This document shows, in pieces, positions 16,829-25,259 of a stretch of 39,544 bases of DNA. Under the pieces are notes generated by a model that was given only the letters and a program-made list of their open reading frames with translations, was not told the DNA's origin and ran no database searches. Numbering within the stretch: the stretch's first letter is position 1; each line of letters begins with the position of its first letter. This DNA comes from Bacteroidales bacterium (GTDB lineage Bacteria > Bacteroidota > Bacteroidia > Bacteroidales > Paludibacteraceae). The DNA lies in the NCBI GenBank assembly GCA_012518275.1, contig JAAYSS010000067.1, forward strand, positions 1-39,544, read 5' to 3'. Both the position numbers and the translations under genes were made by a program.

Positions 16829-19800
16829 TTAGCTAATTCTCGGCAGCGTAATTTTAAATTCTGTACCTACATTCAGTTCGGTTTTAAATGTAATTTCACC
16901 GCCTGCCATTCTGATAATATTCCAGCTTATTGCCAATCCTAAGCCCATTCCGGTAGATTTCGTCGTAAAGTTTGGTGTGAAAAGCTTTTCTCTCACATCA
17001 TCAGGAATGCCTTTCCCATTATCTTTTACAAAGATATACACTTGTTTTTCAGTTGCTTCTATCCTAATGCCTATTTCTCCTTCACGAGTTGACGGTATGG
17101 CTTGAAGAGCATTTTTTAATAAATTATTAAATACAAGAATCAACTGTTCTCGGTCAGCAAATACAAATATTCCTTCACTTTCACCTTCATACGTAACTTG
17201 AGTTTTGTCTGTATTGTTAGAGAAAAGCATATAAACCGACCTTAATTTCTTAGCCACATCCATTCGCGTGAAATTAGATTCAGGTAACTTGGCAAAACTG
17301 GAAAACGTTCCGGCAATTTTCGAGAGATTCTCAATTTGCTCAATCAACGTTTGAGACGATTTATCAAAATATTCCTCAAAACGCTTCTGATCCATTTTTT
17401 TAATGTGTTGCAAATGCTGAATTGTCAATTTCATGGGCGTAAGTGGATTATTGATTTCATGTGCTACCTGTCGCGCCATTAGTTTCCAAGCCGATTCCCG
17501 CTCAGATTTAGCCAACAAACGAGCACTTTCCTCCAATTCATCCACCGTTTTGTTATATTGCTCCACCAATACACCTATTTCATCTTTCGGCTTATAATCT
17601 ATTTTTTTATTCTCCTGCCCTATCCTGATTTGCTTCAAACTTTCTAACATCATATCCAGCGGAGCCGACAACTGACGGTTAATTATCAAACTTAAAATAA
17701 CAAACAAAATAATGACTATCAGATATATGTGCAGTATTACCGAGAGAAACGCTTCGAGATCCGATTGCAACAAATCACCGCTCAAAAACTGTGGAACAGC
17801 AATGTATCCAATCTGCAAAAAATCTCCATTATACAAATCCGTGTAAGCCGTAAGATATTCTAACTCCCCAATTCGTTCATACTGATTACTATTTTCTGTT
17901 TGTGAGAAATAAACAATCGGTGAAATTCTCTTGCTAATCAGCCCACGCGAGAATAGCGTTGGCTGCGAACTTCCTATCAATTTTCCATCGTTATCATACA
18001 CGTGAATATCAGTTTGATAAATGTAAGACAAATCTTGCAAGTCAAAATTCAAAGAAGACGTCATGGTTGAATCCAAGTTTTCCTGCCAATAATATTTTTC
18101 CTGCAAAACCATCTGAATGTAGTTTTTCGTTGACTCAAGGCTCAACTTTTGTTCTTCTTCATATTTTCGTTGCATATAATTCAGCGAAATATAAAAAACA
18201 GACACAAAGCTCAATACAAGCAAGACAATAAATGATATTAAGTATTTTGATGAGAATTTATATGTAACACGTAAACTTCTGCCACTTACTTGATGTATCC
18301 AAATAGATAAAAATGAGACACATAGATAAATCACAAATATATAGAAAAAATAAAGGAGATAAGCCAAAAATCCGCCTTCATCCTCTTCCGATAAGACATA
18401 ATAATTATACACATCGGGTACGTATATGTAATGATTATATCCATCGTATTGCTGTTTAAAATACTGCTCATTCCTTTTTTCTATCCAACGCGCATCGGTA
18501 CGATAGTTAAATTTTCCGGAAACAGAGACTAGTTCCCTGAATGTGTATCGGGCACTTGACAATGACAATTGTGATTGAATACTCGGCGGGCTCTCAATTA
18601 GAAGATTAGGAAAGCTGTAACTCTTGTACGAACGTTTAGGGTAAAATTCCATGTAAAAATTTACCATTTCCCCGTTGTTGCCGATATTCTTAAATGCGCC
18701 TAAAAAAGCAAGGTCCGATTTCGGATTATTCACAGAGTAGAAATTGGTTGCTTTTATTCGGCTACTCCAGTTGTTTATCTCATCATCATAAGCCACGTCC
18801 CACTCCGAACCGGGAGTTACTCCAAAAAGTAACATTTCATACTTGTTCCAAAATCCGCGCAAATAAGTGCTGTTAATGTACTCATTTGCCTTAAGAATAG
18901 AATCAGGGTACTGAACCAAATATCGAACACGGGCATCGTTCAAAATTTCATTATTCAAATCGCTGAAAAGAGAAATGGCAACACGGTCTTCTTCAGTGTC
19001 TTCTCTAGAATAATAATTTTCGGCCAAGACACGATATTTATCAAACTTCTTTTCTGTGTTCATAAAAATGGATGTAGATGTCACAAAAAGGGAGGATACA
19101 AACAACCATATTACCAAAAACCGATTACTTCGTTTTAAACCATCAATAACTAGCGGCAGATAAAGCACGGCCGTGAATAAAACGTAGGAAATAACAGCGA
19201 TGTTGCCATATTTTGCAAAGAAAAAATAACTAAATAGAGAAACCAAAAAGACAACCACAAAATCAATCGTCATTACCGACTCCAACGTGCTATCTTTTAG
19301 GATAATACGATGTGTTTTCACAAAAAGCAACATAAAGCTTATTCCCCACAACAAAAATAAGAGGTGATTCCAAACGAAAGCAAATGTAATGTCCCTAAAT
19401 TTCAGTATATTAATTTCGGTAGAAGAATTAAATATTACCCCTACAAAGAAATTGAAAAATAAAACGAAAAAAATTCCGGGCAACAATAAAAGTAAAAACT
19501 GCCGAAGAGGTCTATATTTATCTTTTTTCACTCCCCTTTTTACAAAGTAACAGAAGAGATATATCAATGCAAAGAGATAAACAGTCAAGAATGTCAAGTG
19601 CGTCAACGTTGAGAGAATTGAGCCCGACGCATAATGATAGGGTGTAAATATTTTGTTTTGGAAAAAGGTAACGGGAAAATTGAAATATAAGGTGATAAAG
19701 ACAACAACCAAACTGACAACAACCACCACCAAGTATTCTTTCCAAGAAAGAGAAGTTTTATAAATTAAATAAGGGAAACGTGCGAAAAGATAAAAAAGCA

Positions 19801-20452
19801 AGGCAAAAGCCAAGAAGAAAAAGACCAGGGCTGCCAGCGACCAATTCTCATCGTAAATAGGATAATCAGGCACTTTTAGTGTGAATAAATAATCATTTTC
19901 AGAACTAAAAACAGCAAAATCATCTGCCGGAGCATTTGTAACAATATTTATATCCTTATCGAGGTTTAAGTAGGAGTTAAATTCATTTTGAAGTTCTTTG
20001 TTTTCATAAGGATAATTATTTTTAATAGGTATGTAGGCTACAATATTAAAATTACCCACCTGTTTTGATTTAGTAAGTGCTTGAACATTAGATAAGACAT
20101 CGAGTTGCCAATTTGTATGTTTCAAGTTTACAGGTTCAACTTGATTATCTGACCAAAAAATCAGCTGATTATCTTCATAAACAAGATAGGTAATTAGCAG
20201 TTTTTCAAAGGGAATCCACATCAGCGAATCAACTTGATCGTTTTTCAAAATTCCCGCAATCCCGTTCATTTTTTCATCCGCGCTTTTTTCTAATTGCCGA
20301 ATCGTATGCCTGACTTCATTAATTTTCACAGCTCTCCGAGGTGATTTCTTGTAGCTCCATTGGCAGATAAAACCACCTAAAAAAAGAAACATCGTAATCA
20401 CAAACAAGAGTCGGCTTCTTTTGAAAATTTTAGTGTATGAAATTTTATTCAT
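16829..20452 (-). CDS. Large multi-transmembrane sensor histidine kinase (orphan)
   Basis: A 1207-residue membrane kinase. One transmembrane helix (about 13-33) is followed by a periplasmic part, then about eight closely packed helices between residues ~204 and ~480, a second extracytoplasmic domain (~480-700), two more helices, a third sensor region (~765-900), another helix and a HAMP domain (~925-985). The catalytic part is intact: H-box VAHEINNPLTPMK with His998, N-box NNLLKNALQAI near 1109, DNGKGIP and GMGLGLAIS. The HEINNPLTP pattern is of the NtrY type. No response regulator gene lies next to it, so its partner is encoded elsewhere. It is probably single-gene transcribed; I found no consensus promoter upstream. 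Confidence 0.9.
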   Translation of the reverse strand: MNKISYTKIFKRSRLLFVITMFLFLGGFICQWSYKKSPRRAVKINEVRHTIRQLEKSADEKMNGIAGILKNDQVDSLMWIPFEKLLITYLVYEDNQLIFWSDNQVEPVNLKHTNWQLDVLSNVQALTKSKQVGNFNIVAYIPIKNNYPYENKELQNEFNSYLNLDKDINIVTNAPADDFAVFSSENDYLFTLKVPDYPIYDENWSLAALVFFFLAFALLFYLFARFPYLIYKTSLSWKEYLVVVVVSLVVVFITLYFNFPVTFFQNKIFTPYHYASGSILSTLTHLTFLTVYLFALIYLFCYFVKRGVKKDKYRPLRQFLLLLLPGIFFVLFFNFFVGVIFNSSTEINILKFRDITFAFVWNHLLFLLWGISFMLLFVKTHRIILKDSTLESVMTIDFVVVFLVSLFSYFFFAKYGNIAVISYVLFTAVLYLPLVIDGLKRSNRFLVIWLFVSSLFVTSTSIFMNTEKKFDKYRVLAENYYSREDTEEDRVAISLFSDLNNEILNDARVRYLVQYPDSILKANEYINSTYLRGFWNKYEMLLFGVTPGSEWDVAYDDEINNWSSRIKATNFYSVNNPKSDLAFLGAFKNIGNNGEMVNFYMEFYPKRSYKSYSFPNLLIESPPSIQSQLSLSSARYTFRELVSVSGKFNYRTDARWIEKRNEQYFKQQYDGYNHYIYVPDVYNYYVLSEEDEGGFLAYLLYFFYIFVIYLCVSFLSIWIHQVSGRSLRVTYKFSSKYLISFIVLLVLSFVSVFYISLNYMQRKYEEEQKLSLESTKNYIQMVLQEKYYWQENLDSTMTSSLNFDLQDLSYIYQTDIHVYDNDGKLIGSSQPTLFSRGLISKRISPIVYFSQTENSNQYERIGELEYLTAYTDLYNGDFLQIGYIAVPQFLSGDLLQSDLEAFLSVILHIYLIVIILFVILSLIINRQLSAPLDMMLESLKQIRIGQENKKIDYKPKDEIGVLVEQYNKTVDELEESARLLAKSERESAWKLMARQVAHEINNPLTPMKLTIQHLQHIKKMDQKRFEEYFDKSSQTLIEQIENLSKIAGTFSSFAKLPESNFTRMDVAKKLRSVYMLFSNNTDKTQVTYEGESEGIFVFADREQLILVFNNLLKNALQAIPSTREGEIGIRIEATEKQVYIFVKDNGKGIPDDVREKLFTPNFTTKSTGMGLGLAISWNIIRMAGGEITFKTELNVGTEFKITLPRIS

Positions 20453-20940
20453 AGTGGTTAGGCACTCCTTTTATTGTAGTCTTGCTTAATATAATTGTTG
20501 AACAAATCAATCGTATCATCTGGTGCAAGTAAGTAATTGACGATAAATATAGCAAAAACTTTGCCTTTTCACGCATCCGAAAGAAAAAACTGCACGTATC
20601 ACCCATCACAAACATCAAATTTTGCATCAAATACAACTTTTTTTGAAAAAATCACTTGCAGCTCAAACTCAATATAACCTTCAAAGGTGACGCATACTTA
20701 TTAATCTTAGTGACAAACCTATTATTATATTGTTTGCACAAGCAACAATCAGATGATTACCAACACATTATATATTTTAATTATTTAGGTATGAAATTTG
20801 TGTAAAGTAAGATGTACTTTAATACAAAATCATTCCCCACCGTTTTTTGTATTTTGCACCTTTATGAAAAAGACAATGCAAATATTGCAAAAAAATATGT
20901 AATAACATCAATTTGGTGGGTTATAAACCAAAAAATGACA
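20453..20940. other. Divergent intergenic region
   Basis: Nearly 490 bp between the kinase and DUF4783 starts, AT-rich and without coding potential. It contains an imperfect inverted repeat ATTGTTTGC/GCAACAAT (20729-20749, one bulged base) and the near -7 sequences GAAATTTG (20793-20800) and GTATTTTG (20849-20856). None is good enough to call a promoter with confidence. Confidence 0.5.
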
Positions 20941-21342
20941 ATGAAAACTTTTAAATTCATATTTATTCTAACGCTTTTGTTCTCATTTTCAAGTGTAGCA
21001 TCAGCTCAAAGTCCCGGAATTCCAGGCGAAGTTGTAGCAGCAATTAGCCAAAGTAATGCCGGGAAACTCACTCCTTTTTTGGGGTCAAATGTTGAACTGG
21101 TAATTGATAAGAAAAACGATGTTTATAGCAAACAGCAAGCCGTTAAGATAATTTCTGATTTTTTTAAGAAAAATACAGTTAACAGCTTTCAGATATTGCA
21201 CAGCGGAACAAAAGACGCTTCTAGCTTTGCTATTGGAACACTCAAAACATCAGCCGGCACATATCGGGTATATATTTTAACCCGAAAAGCCGATGCAAAA
21301 ACAGTCATTCAGCAACTACGTATTGAACCATCTAATGAATAA
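20941..21342 (+). CDS. DUF4783 family secreted protein
   Basis: A 133-residue protein: signal peptide (MKTFKFIFILTLLFSFSSVA, cut near SAQ), then a ~105-residue domain with the DUF4783 pattern (PGEVVAAISQSNAGKLTPFL, then FFKKNTVNSFQILHSG), thought to have an NTF2-like fold. The open frame reaches back to 20812, but the signal peptide argues for the ATG at 20941 (20935 is equally possible). It overlaps nadC by 8 bp. This gene commonly precedes nadC in Bacteroidota, yet an exported protein has no obvious part in NAD synthesis. Confidence 0.83.
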   Translation: MKTFKFIFILTLLFSFSSVASAQSPGIPGEVVAAISQSNAGKLTPFLGSNVELVIDKKNDVYSKQQAVKIISDFFKKNTVNSFQILHSGTKDASSFAIGTLKTSAGTYRVYILTRKADAKTVIQQLRIEPSNE

Positions 21343-22177
21343 AGATTTTATAGAACAAATCCCGCTTTGGTTTGCCGAGGACATAGGTGATGGCGATCAC
21401 ACCACCCTATCGTGCATTCCTGCGGATGCAGTTGGCAAATCACAACTGATAATTAAAGAAAACGGCATTCTTGCCGGAGTAGAGGTTGCCAAAGAAATTT
21501 TCAAGGCATTTGATCCGAAGTTGAAAATGTCCGTATTTATCAACGATGGTGCTGAAGTAAAATATGGAGATATAGCATTTGTGGTAGAAGGAAAAATCCA
21601 ATCACTGCTTCAAACCGAGCGCTTAATGCTCAACGTTATGCAGCGACTCAGCGGAGTAGCTACAAGAACAGCCGAGTATCAGAAAAGACTGGAAGGGACT
21701 AAGACAAAAGTGCTCGACACACGGAAAACAACCCCCGGGTTACGGATGCTTGAAAAATATGCTGTAGCTGTCGGTGGAGGCAAAAATCACCGTATCGGAC
21801 TTTTCGACATGATTCTACTGAAAGACAATCATATAGATTTCGCGGGTGGAATTGAGCAAGCAATTACTCGTGCCAATAAGTATTTGAAAGTAAAAGGCAA
21901 GAAGCTGAAGATTGAAATTGAAGTGAGAAACTTCGACGAGCTTAAGCAAGTGCTTGCAGTCGGTGGAGTTGACCGAATTATGCTGGATAACTTTTCGGTA
22001 GAAGACACTAAAAAAGCAGTTGAAATTATCAACGGGCGCTATGAAACCGAATCTTCCGGAGGCATTACACTTGATACACTAAGAGATTATGCTGAATGCG
22101 GTGTAGATTATATTTCTGTGGGAGCACTCACCCACTCCGTGAAAAGTTTAGACATGAGCTTTAAGGCTGTTGAATAA
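21335..22177 (+). CDS. nadC: Nicotinate-nucleotide pyrophosphorylase (carboxylating)
   Basis: A 280-residue quinolinate phosphoribosyltransferase, which makes nicotinate mononucleotide from quinolinate and PRPP in de novo NAD synthesis. Family motifs are intact: RLSGVATRT (105-112), DTRKTTPG (128-135), KYAVAVGGGKNHRIGL (141-156) and LKDNH (162-166), then the C-terminal barrel strands IEIEV and GVDYISVG. The ATG at 21335 gives the normal length and overlaps the DUF4783 stop codon, suggesting translational coupling. The longer frame from 21293 would add 14 atypical residues. A terminator follows at 22211. Confidence 0.95.
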   Translation: MNKDFIEQIPLWFAEDIGDGDHTTLSCIPADAVGKSQLIIKENGILAGVEVAKEIFKAFDPKLKMSVFINDGAEVKYGDIAFVVEGKIQSLLQTERLMLNVMQRLSGVATRTAEYQKRLEGTKTKVLDTRKTTPGLRMLEKYAVAVGGGKNHRIGLFDMILLKDNHIDFAGGIEQAITRANKYLKVKGKKLKIEIEVRNFDELKQVLAVGGVDRIMLDNFSVEDTKKAVEIINGRYETESSGGITLDTLRDYAECGVDYISVGALTHSVKSLDMSFKAVE

Positions 22178-22210
22178 TGACTTAACACTCGTAAACCCTA
22201 TATATTTTCC

Positions 22211-22256
22211 AAAACCGTTCGTTAATAATTTATTATGATTACGAGCGGTTTTTTTT
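22211..22256 (+). terminator. Intrinsic terminator after nadC
   Basis: A 12-bp stem (AAAACCGTTCGT at 22211-22222 with ACGAGCGGTTTT at 22241-22252, one G-U pair), an 18-nt AT-rich loop, and eight T residues. Confidence 0.85.
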
Positions 22257-22266
22257 ATTAAAACTA

Positions 22267-22297
22267 CTTGTAAATCCACAACAAATACTTACATTTG
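22267..22297 (+). promoter_or_regulatory. Promoter for DUF805 gene
   Basis: CTTG (22267-22270), a 19-bp spacer and TACATTTG (22290-22297), an exact -7 element. The predicted start is about 25 nt before the ATG. Confidence 0.68.
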
Positions 22298-22327
22298 CAA
22301 CAATAATTAAATTAAAAAAATGATACT

Positions 22328-22726
22328 ATGAGTTGGTTAACCTTAGCATTAAAAAAGTATGCTCAATTCCATGGCAGATCGCGTAGAAGAGAGTTTTGGA
22401 TGTTCGCACTCTTTTGCATTATTGTTTATACAGTTGCCATGATATTGGACAACGCATTAGGCATTACATATGAGCTATTAGGACAAGATGTTAGCTACGG
22501 ACCTATCTATTCCATTGTCGGATTGGCACTATTGGTTCCTAGTTTAGCTGTTGGCGTTCGCAGGTTACATGATATTGATAAGAGTGGCTGGTATATTCTG
22601 GTAAACCTAATCCCAATCATCGGTAATATCTGGTTTATCGTAATGATGATTACTGAGGGAACAAAAGGTGACAACCAATACGGACCCGATCCAAAAGCAG
22701 AATACAACGATATTTCTACGCTTTAA
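22328..22726 (+). CDS. DUF805 family inner-membrane protein
   Basis: A 132-residue membrane protein with three to four helices. The family marks are all there: FHGRSRRREFWMF near the N-terminus, GVRRLHDIDKSGWY in the middle and GTKGDNQYGPDP near the C-terminus. The function of DUF805 proteins is not established. An ATG at 22320 reaches a stop after three codons, so 22328 is the start. The gene stands alone between its own promoter and a terminator. Confidence 0.92.
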   Translation: MSWLTLALKKYAQFHGRSRRREFWMFALFCIIVYTVAMILDNALGITYELLGQDVSYGPIYSIVGLALLVPSLAVGVRRLHDIDKSGWYILVNLIPIIGNIWFIVMMITEGTKGDNQYGPDPKAEYNDISTL

Positions 22727-22740
22727 TTTTATATATTCCG

Positions 22741-22773
22741 AAAGCCGTTTTCTGTGAAGAAAGCGGTTTTTCT
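22741..22773 (+). terminator. Intrinsic terminator after DUF805 gene
   Basis: A 13-bp stem (22741-22753 with 22758-22770, two G-U pairs), loop GTGA, and a T run. The 5' arm starts AAAGCCGTTTTC, identical to the arm of the terminator at 23783. Confidence 0.85.
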
Positions 22774-22900
22774 GTTTTATTTGAAACAAAAGTAATATTT
22801 TATCAATATTATTTGTTGTCGAGATAATTCACCTGCTGAAATTGAATTTTCCATCCAATCAAAAATTCAGTGTATTTATTTTTATATTTTTTTCAAAAAA

Positions 22901-22932
22901 ATTGTTTTTACTAATAAAATTCCCTATCTTTA
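22901..22932 (+). promoter_or_regulatory. Promoter for cytidylate-kinase-like gene
   Basis: ATTG (22901-22904), a 20-bp spacer and TATCTTTA (22925-22932), one base away from the -7 consensus. Confidence 0.5.
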
Positions 22933-23122
22933 ACGTAATATTACAGAGCGATAAATTGAATCACAGAAATTCAACATCAATTTTCGCTTTTCCTTTTCGA
23001 GAATTCTGAGTCGGCTAATATTTATTTATCAACCATTGACTAAAAAATAATACTACAAGCTGTTTTTATCACTTTATCAGTTTCAGTCAAAACCATAACC
23101 AATCTAACCAGCATAAAATAAA

Positions 23123-23130
23123 AAAGGAGG
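23123..23130 (+). promoter_or_regulatory. Strong Shine-Dalgarno sequence
   Basis: AAAGGAGG is complementary over 8 nt to the expected 16S rRNA 3' tail and lies 4 nt before the ATG at 23135. Such sites are rare in this phylum and absent from most genes of the window. Confidence 0.7.
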
Positions 23131-23134
23131 AAAA

Positions 23135-23764
23135 ATGCCCAAAAAATCACACTTAGTAATTACAATCAGCCGCGAATTAGGTGGCGGCGGTGCCTACATC
23201 GGACATAAACTTGCCGAAGAGCTGAACATGTTTTACGCCGATCACGAAATTATCACTCAGACAGCCGAAAAATTATCTGTACTCAAAGAGGACATAGCTG
23301 ATAACGAAGAAAAAATCACATCGTTTTGGCATAATTTCTGGGAAAAAACCGGAATTTTCGAGTTTTACAGCGAAGCAGTCGGTAGTTTCGCTCCCACCAC
23401 TGCCAAGATTTATGAAGCGGAATCTGAAGTTATTCAGCAAATTGTTAAAGACCATTCGGCGGTAATTATTGGTCGTTGCGGATTTCATGTATTGAAAGAC
23501 TACCCCAATCTCGTAAGCATTTATCTATACGGAAGTGTAGATGCAAGAGCCCGACGGCTAATGGAAGTCCGAAATATTTCTGAACTGGAAGCAAAAACTC
23601 AAATCACCATCAACGACCGAGAAAGAGCCCTTTACATCAAAAAATTTACCCGGAAAAATTGGACTGACGTACACAATTTTGACCTAGCTATAAACACGGG
23701 TAAAATCGGATTTGATAATGCGACTGAAATTATTCTGAAGTACATCAAATCGCGTACATTTTAA
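23135..23764 (+). CDS. Cytidylate kinase-like family protein
   Basis: A 209-residue P-loop protein of the Cytidylate_kin2 group. The start VITISRELGGGGAYIGHKLA is the family's version of the nucleotide-binding loop; VIIGRCGFHVL and VSIYLYGSVDARARRLME match the NMP-binding and LID-side segments of CMP kinases, and NDRERALYIKKFTRKNW is conserved in the group. The true substrate is not known; housekeeping CMP kinase (Cmk) differs in length and motifs. It has a long leader and an unusually strong Shine-Dalgarno sequence, suggesting special translational control. A terminator follows, so it is a single-gene unit. Confidence 0.85.
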   Translation: MPKKSHLVITISRELGGGGAYIGHKLAEELNMFYADHEIITQTAEKLSVLKEDIADNEEKITSFWHNFWEKTGIFEFYSEAVGSFAPTTAKIYEAESEVIQQIVKDHSAVIIGRCGFHVLKDYPNLVSIYLYGSVDARARRLMEVRNISELEAKTQITINDRERALYIKKFTRKNWTDVHNFDLAINTGKIGFDNATEIILKYIKSRTF

Positions 23765-23782
23765 GTTTGATGTTTGAAATTG

Positions 23783-23820
23783 AAAGCCGTTTTCCGAAAA
23801 AGAAAACGGCTTTTTATTTT
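23783..23820 (+). terminator. Intrinsic terminator after cytidylate-kinase-like gene
   Basis: A perfect 12-bp stem (AAAGCCGTTTTC at 23783-23794 with GAAAACGGCTTT at 23802-23813), 7-nt loop, then a T-rich tract. Confidence 0.88.
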
Positions 23821-23883
23821 TAATTGCAAAAAAATAACGATATTTGTAATATAATTAATTAAACAGAAAAGTTTTTCTAAGAC

Positions 23884-25245
23884 ATGAAAATAGCAATTAT
23901 TGGTACAGGCTACGTCGGATTAGTTTCTGGTGCATGCTTTGCAGAAATGGGTGTCAATGTAACCTGCATAGATATAGATGCTCAGAAAATTGAAAATCTG
24001 AAAAAAAGTATCATCCCTATCTATGAGCCCGGGCTGGAAAATATGGTTAGACGTAATCAAAAAGCTGAACGTCTTCACTTTACCACTCGATTAGATGATG
24101 TTTTGGATGAGGCTGATGTAATTTTCACTGCAGTGGGGACTCCTCCCAATGAAGACGGTAGCGCTGATTTAAAACATGTGCTGGAAGTTGCCCAGGAAAT
24201 TGGCGAAAAAATGAACTCCTACAAACTGATTGTAACAAAAAGCACCGTCCCCGTTGGAACATCCAAGCAAATAAAGCAAGTGATTCAAAACGAACTTGAC
24301 AAGCGAGGACTTTCCATCCCCTTTGATGTAGCTTCTAATCCTGAGTTTTTGAAAGAAGGCGATGCGATTAACGACTTTATGAGTCCAGACCGCGTTGTGG
24401 TAGGCACCGATAGTGAAAAAGCTAAAAAACTTTTGACAAAACTCTACCGCCCGTTTCTACTCAATAATTTCCGTGTGATTTTTATGGACATCCCTTCAGC
24501 TGAAATGACCAAATATGCCGCCAACTCCATGCTGGCTACCCGCATAAGCTTTATGAACGATATTGCCAATCTTTGTGAGCTCGTAGGTGCCAATGTTAAT
24601 ATGGTACGTAAAGGAATCGGAACAGACACACGCATTGGAAACAAATTCCTATACGCCGGTACCGGTTACGGCGGCTCCTGTTTTCCGAAAGATGTGCAAG
24701 CACTTATCCGCACTGCGGAAGAGAATGGATATCAGCTACAAGTACTCAAAGCCGTTGAAGATGTTAATAATCGCCAGAAAGGAATCCTATTTGAAAAACT
24801 AACCAAACGGTGGGGAAAAGATATGCGCGGAAAAACCGTTGCTATTTGGGGACTTGCTTTCAAGCCCAATACCGACGATGTACGGGAAGCACCGGCATTT
24901 GTTATCATCAATAAATTGCTGAAAGCCGGCGCCGAAGTTCGTTGTTTTGATCCCGCGGCAATGGAGACTTCTAAGAATCGGTTTGCCTACCTTGAGAAAC
25001 AGCAGCAAGGTAAACCAGAATCCGAGCGGGTTGATTATTCAAAAATCTATTTCGCTAAAGACACTTATGATACTGTTTTAGAAGCTGATGCACTCCTGCT
25101 TGTAACCGAATGGAAAGAGTTTCGTATGCCGAGATGGATGGTAATCCATAAATTAATGAAAACACCGTTGGTTTTGGACGGAAGAAATATCTACGACAAA
25201 AACGAACTTAAAACGCTGGGATTTGAATATGAAGGAATAGGATAA
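23884..25245 (+). CDS. ugd: UDP-glucose 6-dehydrogenase
   Basis: A 453-residue NAD-dependent enzyme that oxidises UDP-glucose to UDP-glucuronate, a precursor of capsule, exopolysaccharide or LPS sugars. Visible features are the Rossmann motif GTGYVG (7-12), Glu154 in NPEFLKEG, Lys210 and Asn214 in MTKYAANSMLATR, and the catalytic Cys266 in GTGYGGSCFPKD with Asp270. The C-terminal UDP-binding domain (WGLAFKPNTDDVREAPA) is complete. The LysO-family gene follows after 14 bp and is probably cotranscribed. No polysaccharide gene cluster surrounds it in this window. Confidence 0.95.
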   Translation: MKIAIIGTGYVGLVSGACFAEMGVNVTCIDIDAQKIENLKKSIIPIYEPGLENMVRRNQKAERLHFTTRLDDVLDEADVIFTAVGTPPNEDGSADLKHVLEVAQEIGEKMNSYKLIVTKSTVPVGTSKQIKQVIQNELDKRGLSIPFDVASNPEFLKEGDAINDFMSPDRVVVGTDSEKAKKLLTKLYRPFLLNNFRVIFMDIPSAEMTKYAANSMLATRISFMNDIANLCELVGANVNMVRKGIGTDTRIGNKFLYAGTGYGGSCFPKDVQALIRTAEENGYQLQVLKAVEDVNNRQKGILFEKLTKRWGKDMRGKTVAIWGLAFKPNTDDVREAPAFVIINKLLKAGAEVRCFDPAAMETSKNRFAYLEKQQQGKPESERVDYSKIYFAKDTYDTVLEADALLLVTEWKEFRMPRWMVIHKLMKTPLVLDGRNIYDKNELKTLGFEYEGIG

Positions 25246-25259
25246 GGTGATTTTATGAA

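Larger units (their letters stand above)
22774..23134. other. Intergenic region with promoter and long leader
   Basis: This stretch holds the promoter at 22901-22932 and a predicted untranslated leader of about 195 nt before the kinase-like gene. Within it GCGATAAATTGA (22948-22959) can pair with TCAATTTTCGC (22977-22987), or TTGAAT (22956-22961) with ATTCAA further on; the two foldings exclude each other. No open reading frame of interest is present. Confidence 0.45.

Noticed and set aside
20812..20940. Upstream start for the DUF4783 gene
   Set aside because: It would put 41-43 residues before a perfect signal peptide.
21293..21334. Upstream start for nadC
   Set aside because: It adds 14 residues not found in the family and lies deep within the DUF4783 gene.
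25245..25251. AGGTGAT before the LysO-family gene as Shine-Dalgarno sequence
   Set aside because: Partly complementary to the 16S tail, but it overlaps the ugd stop codon and its core is 12 nt from the ATG, so chance is likely.
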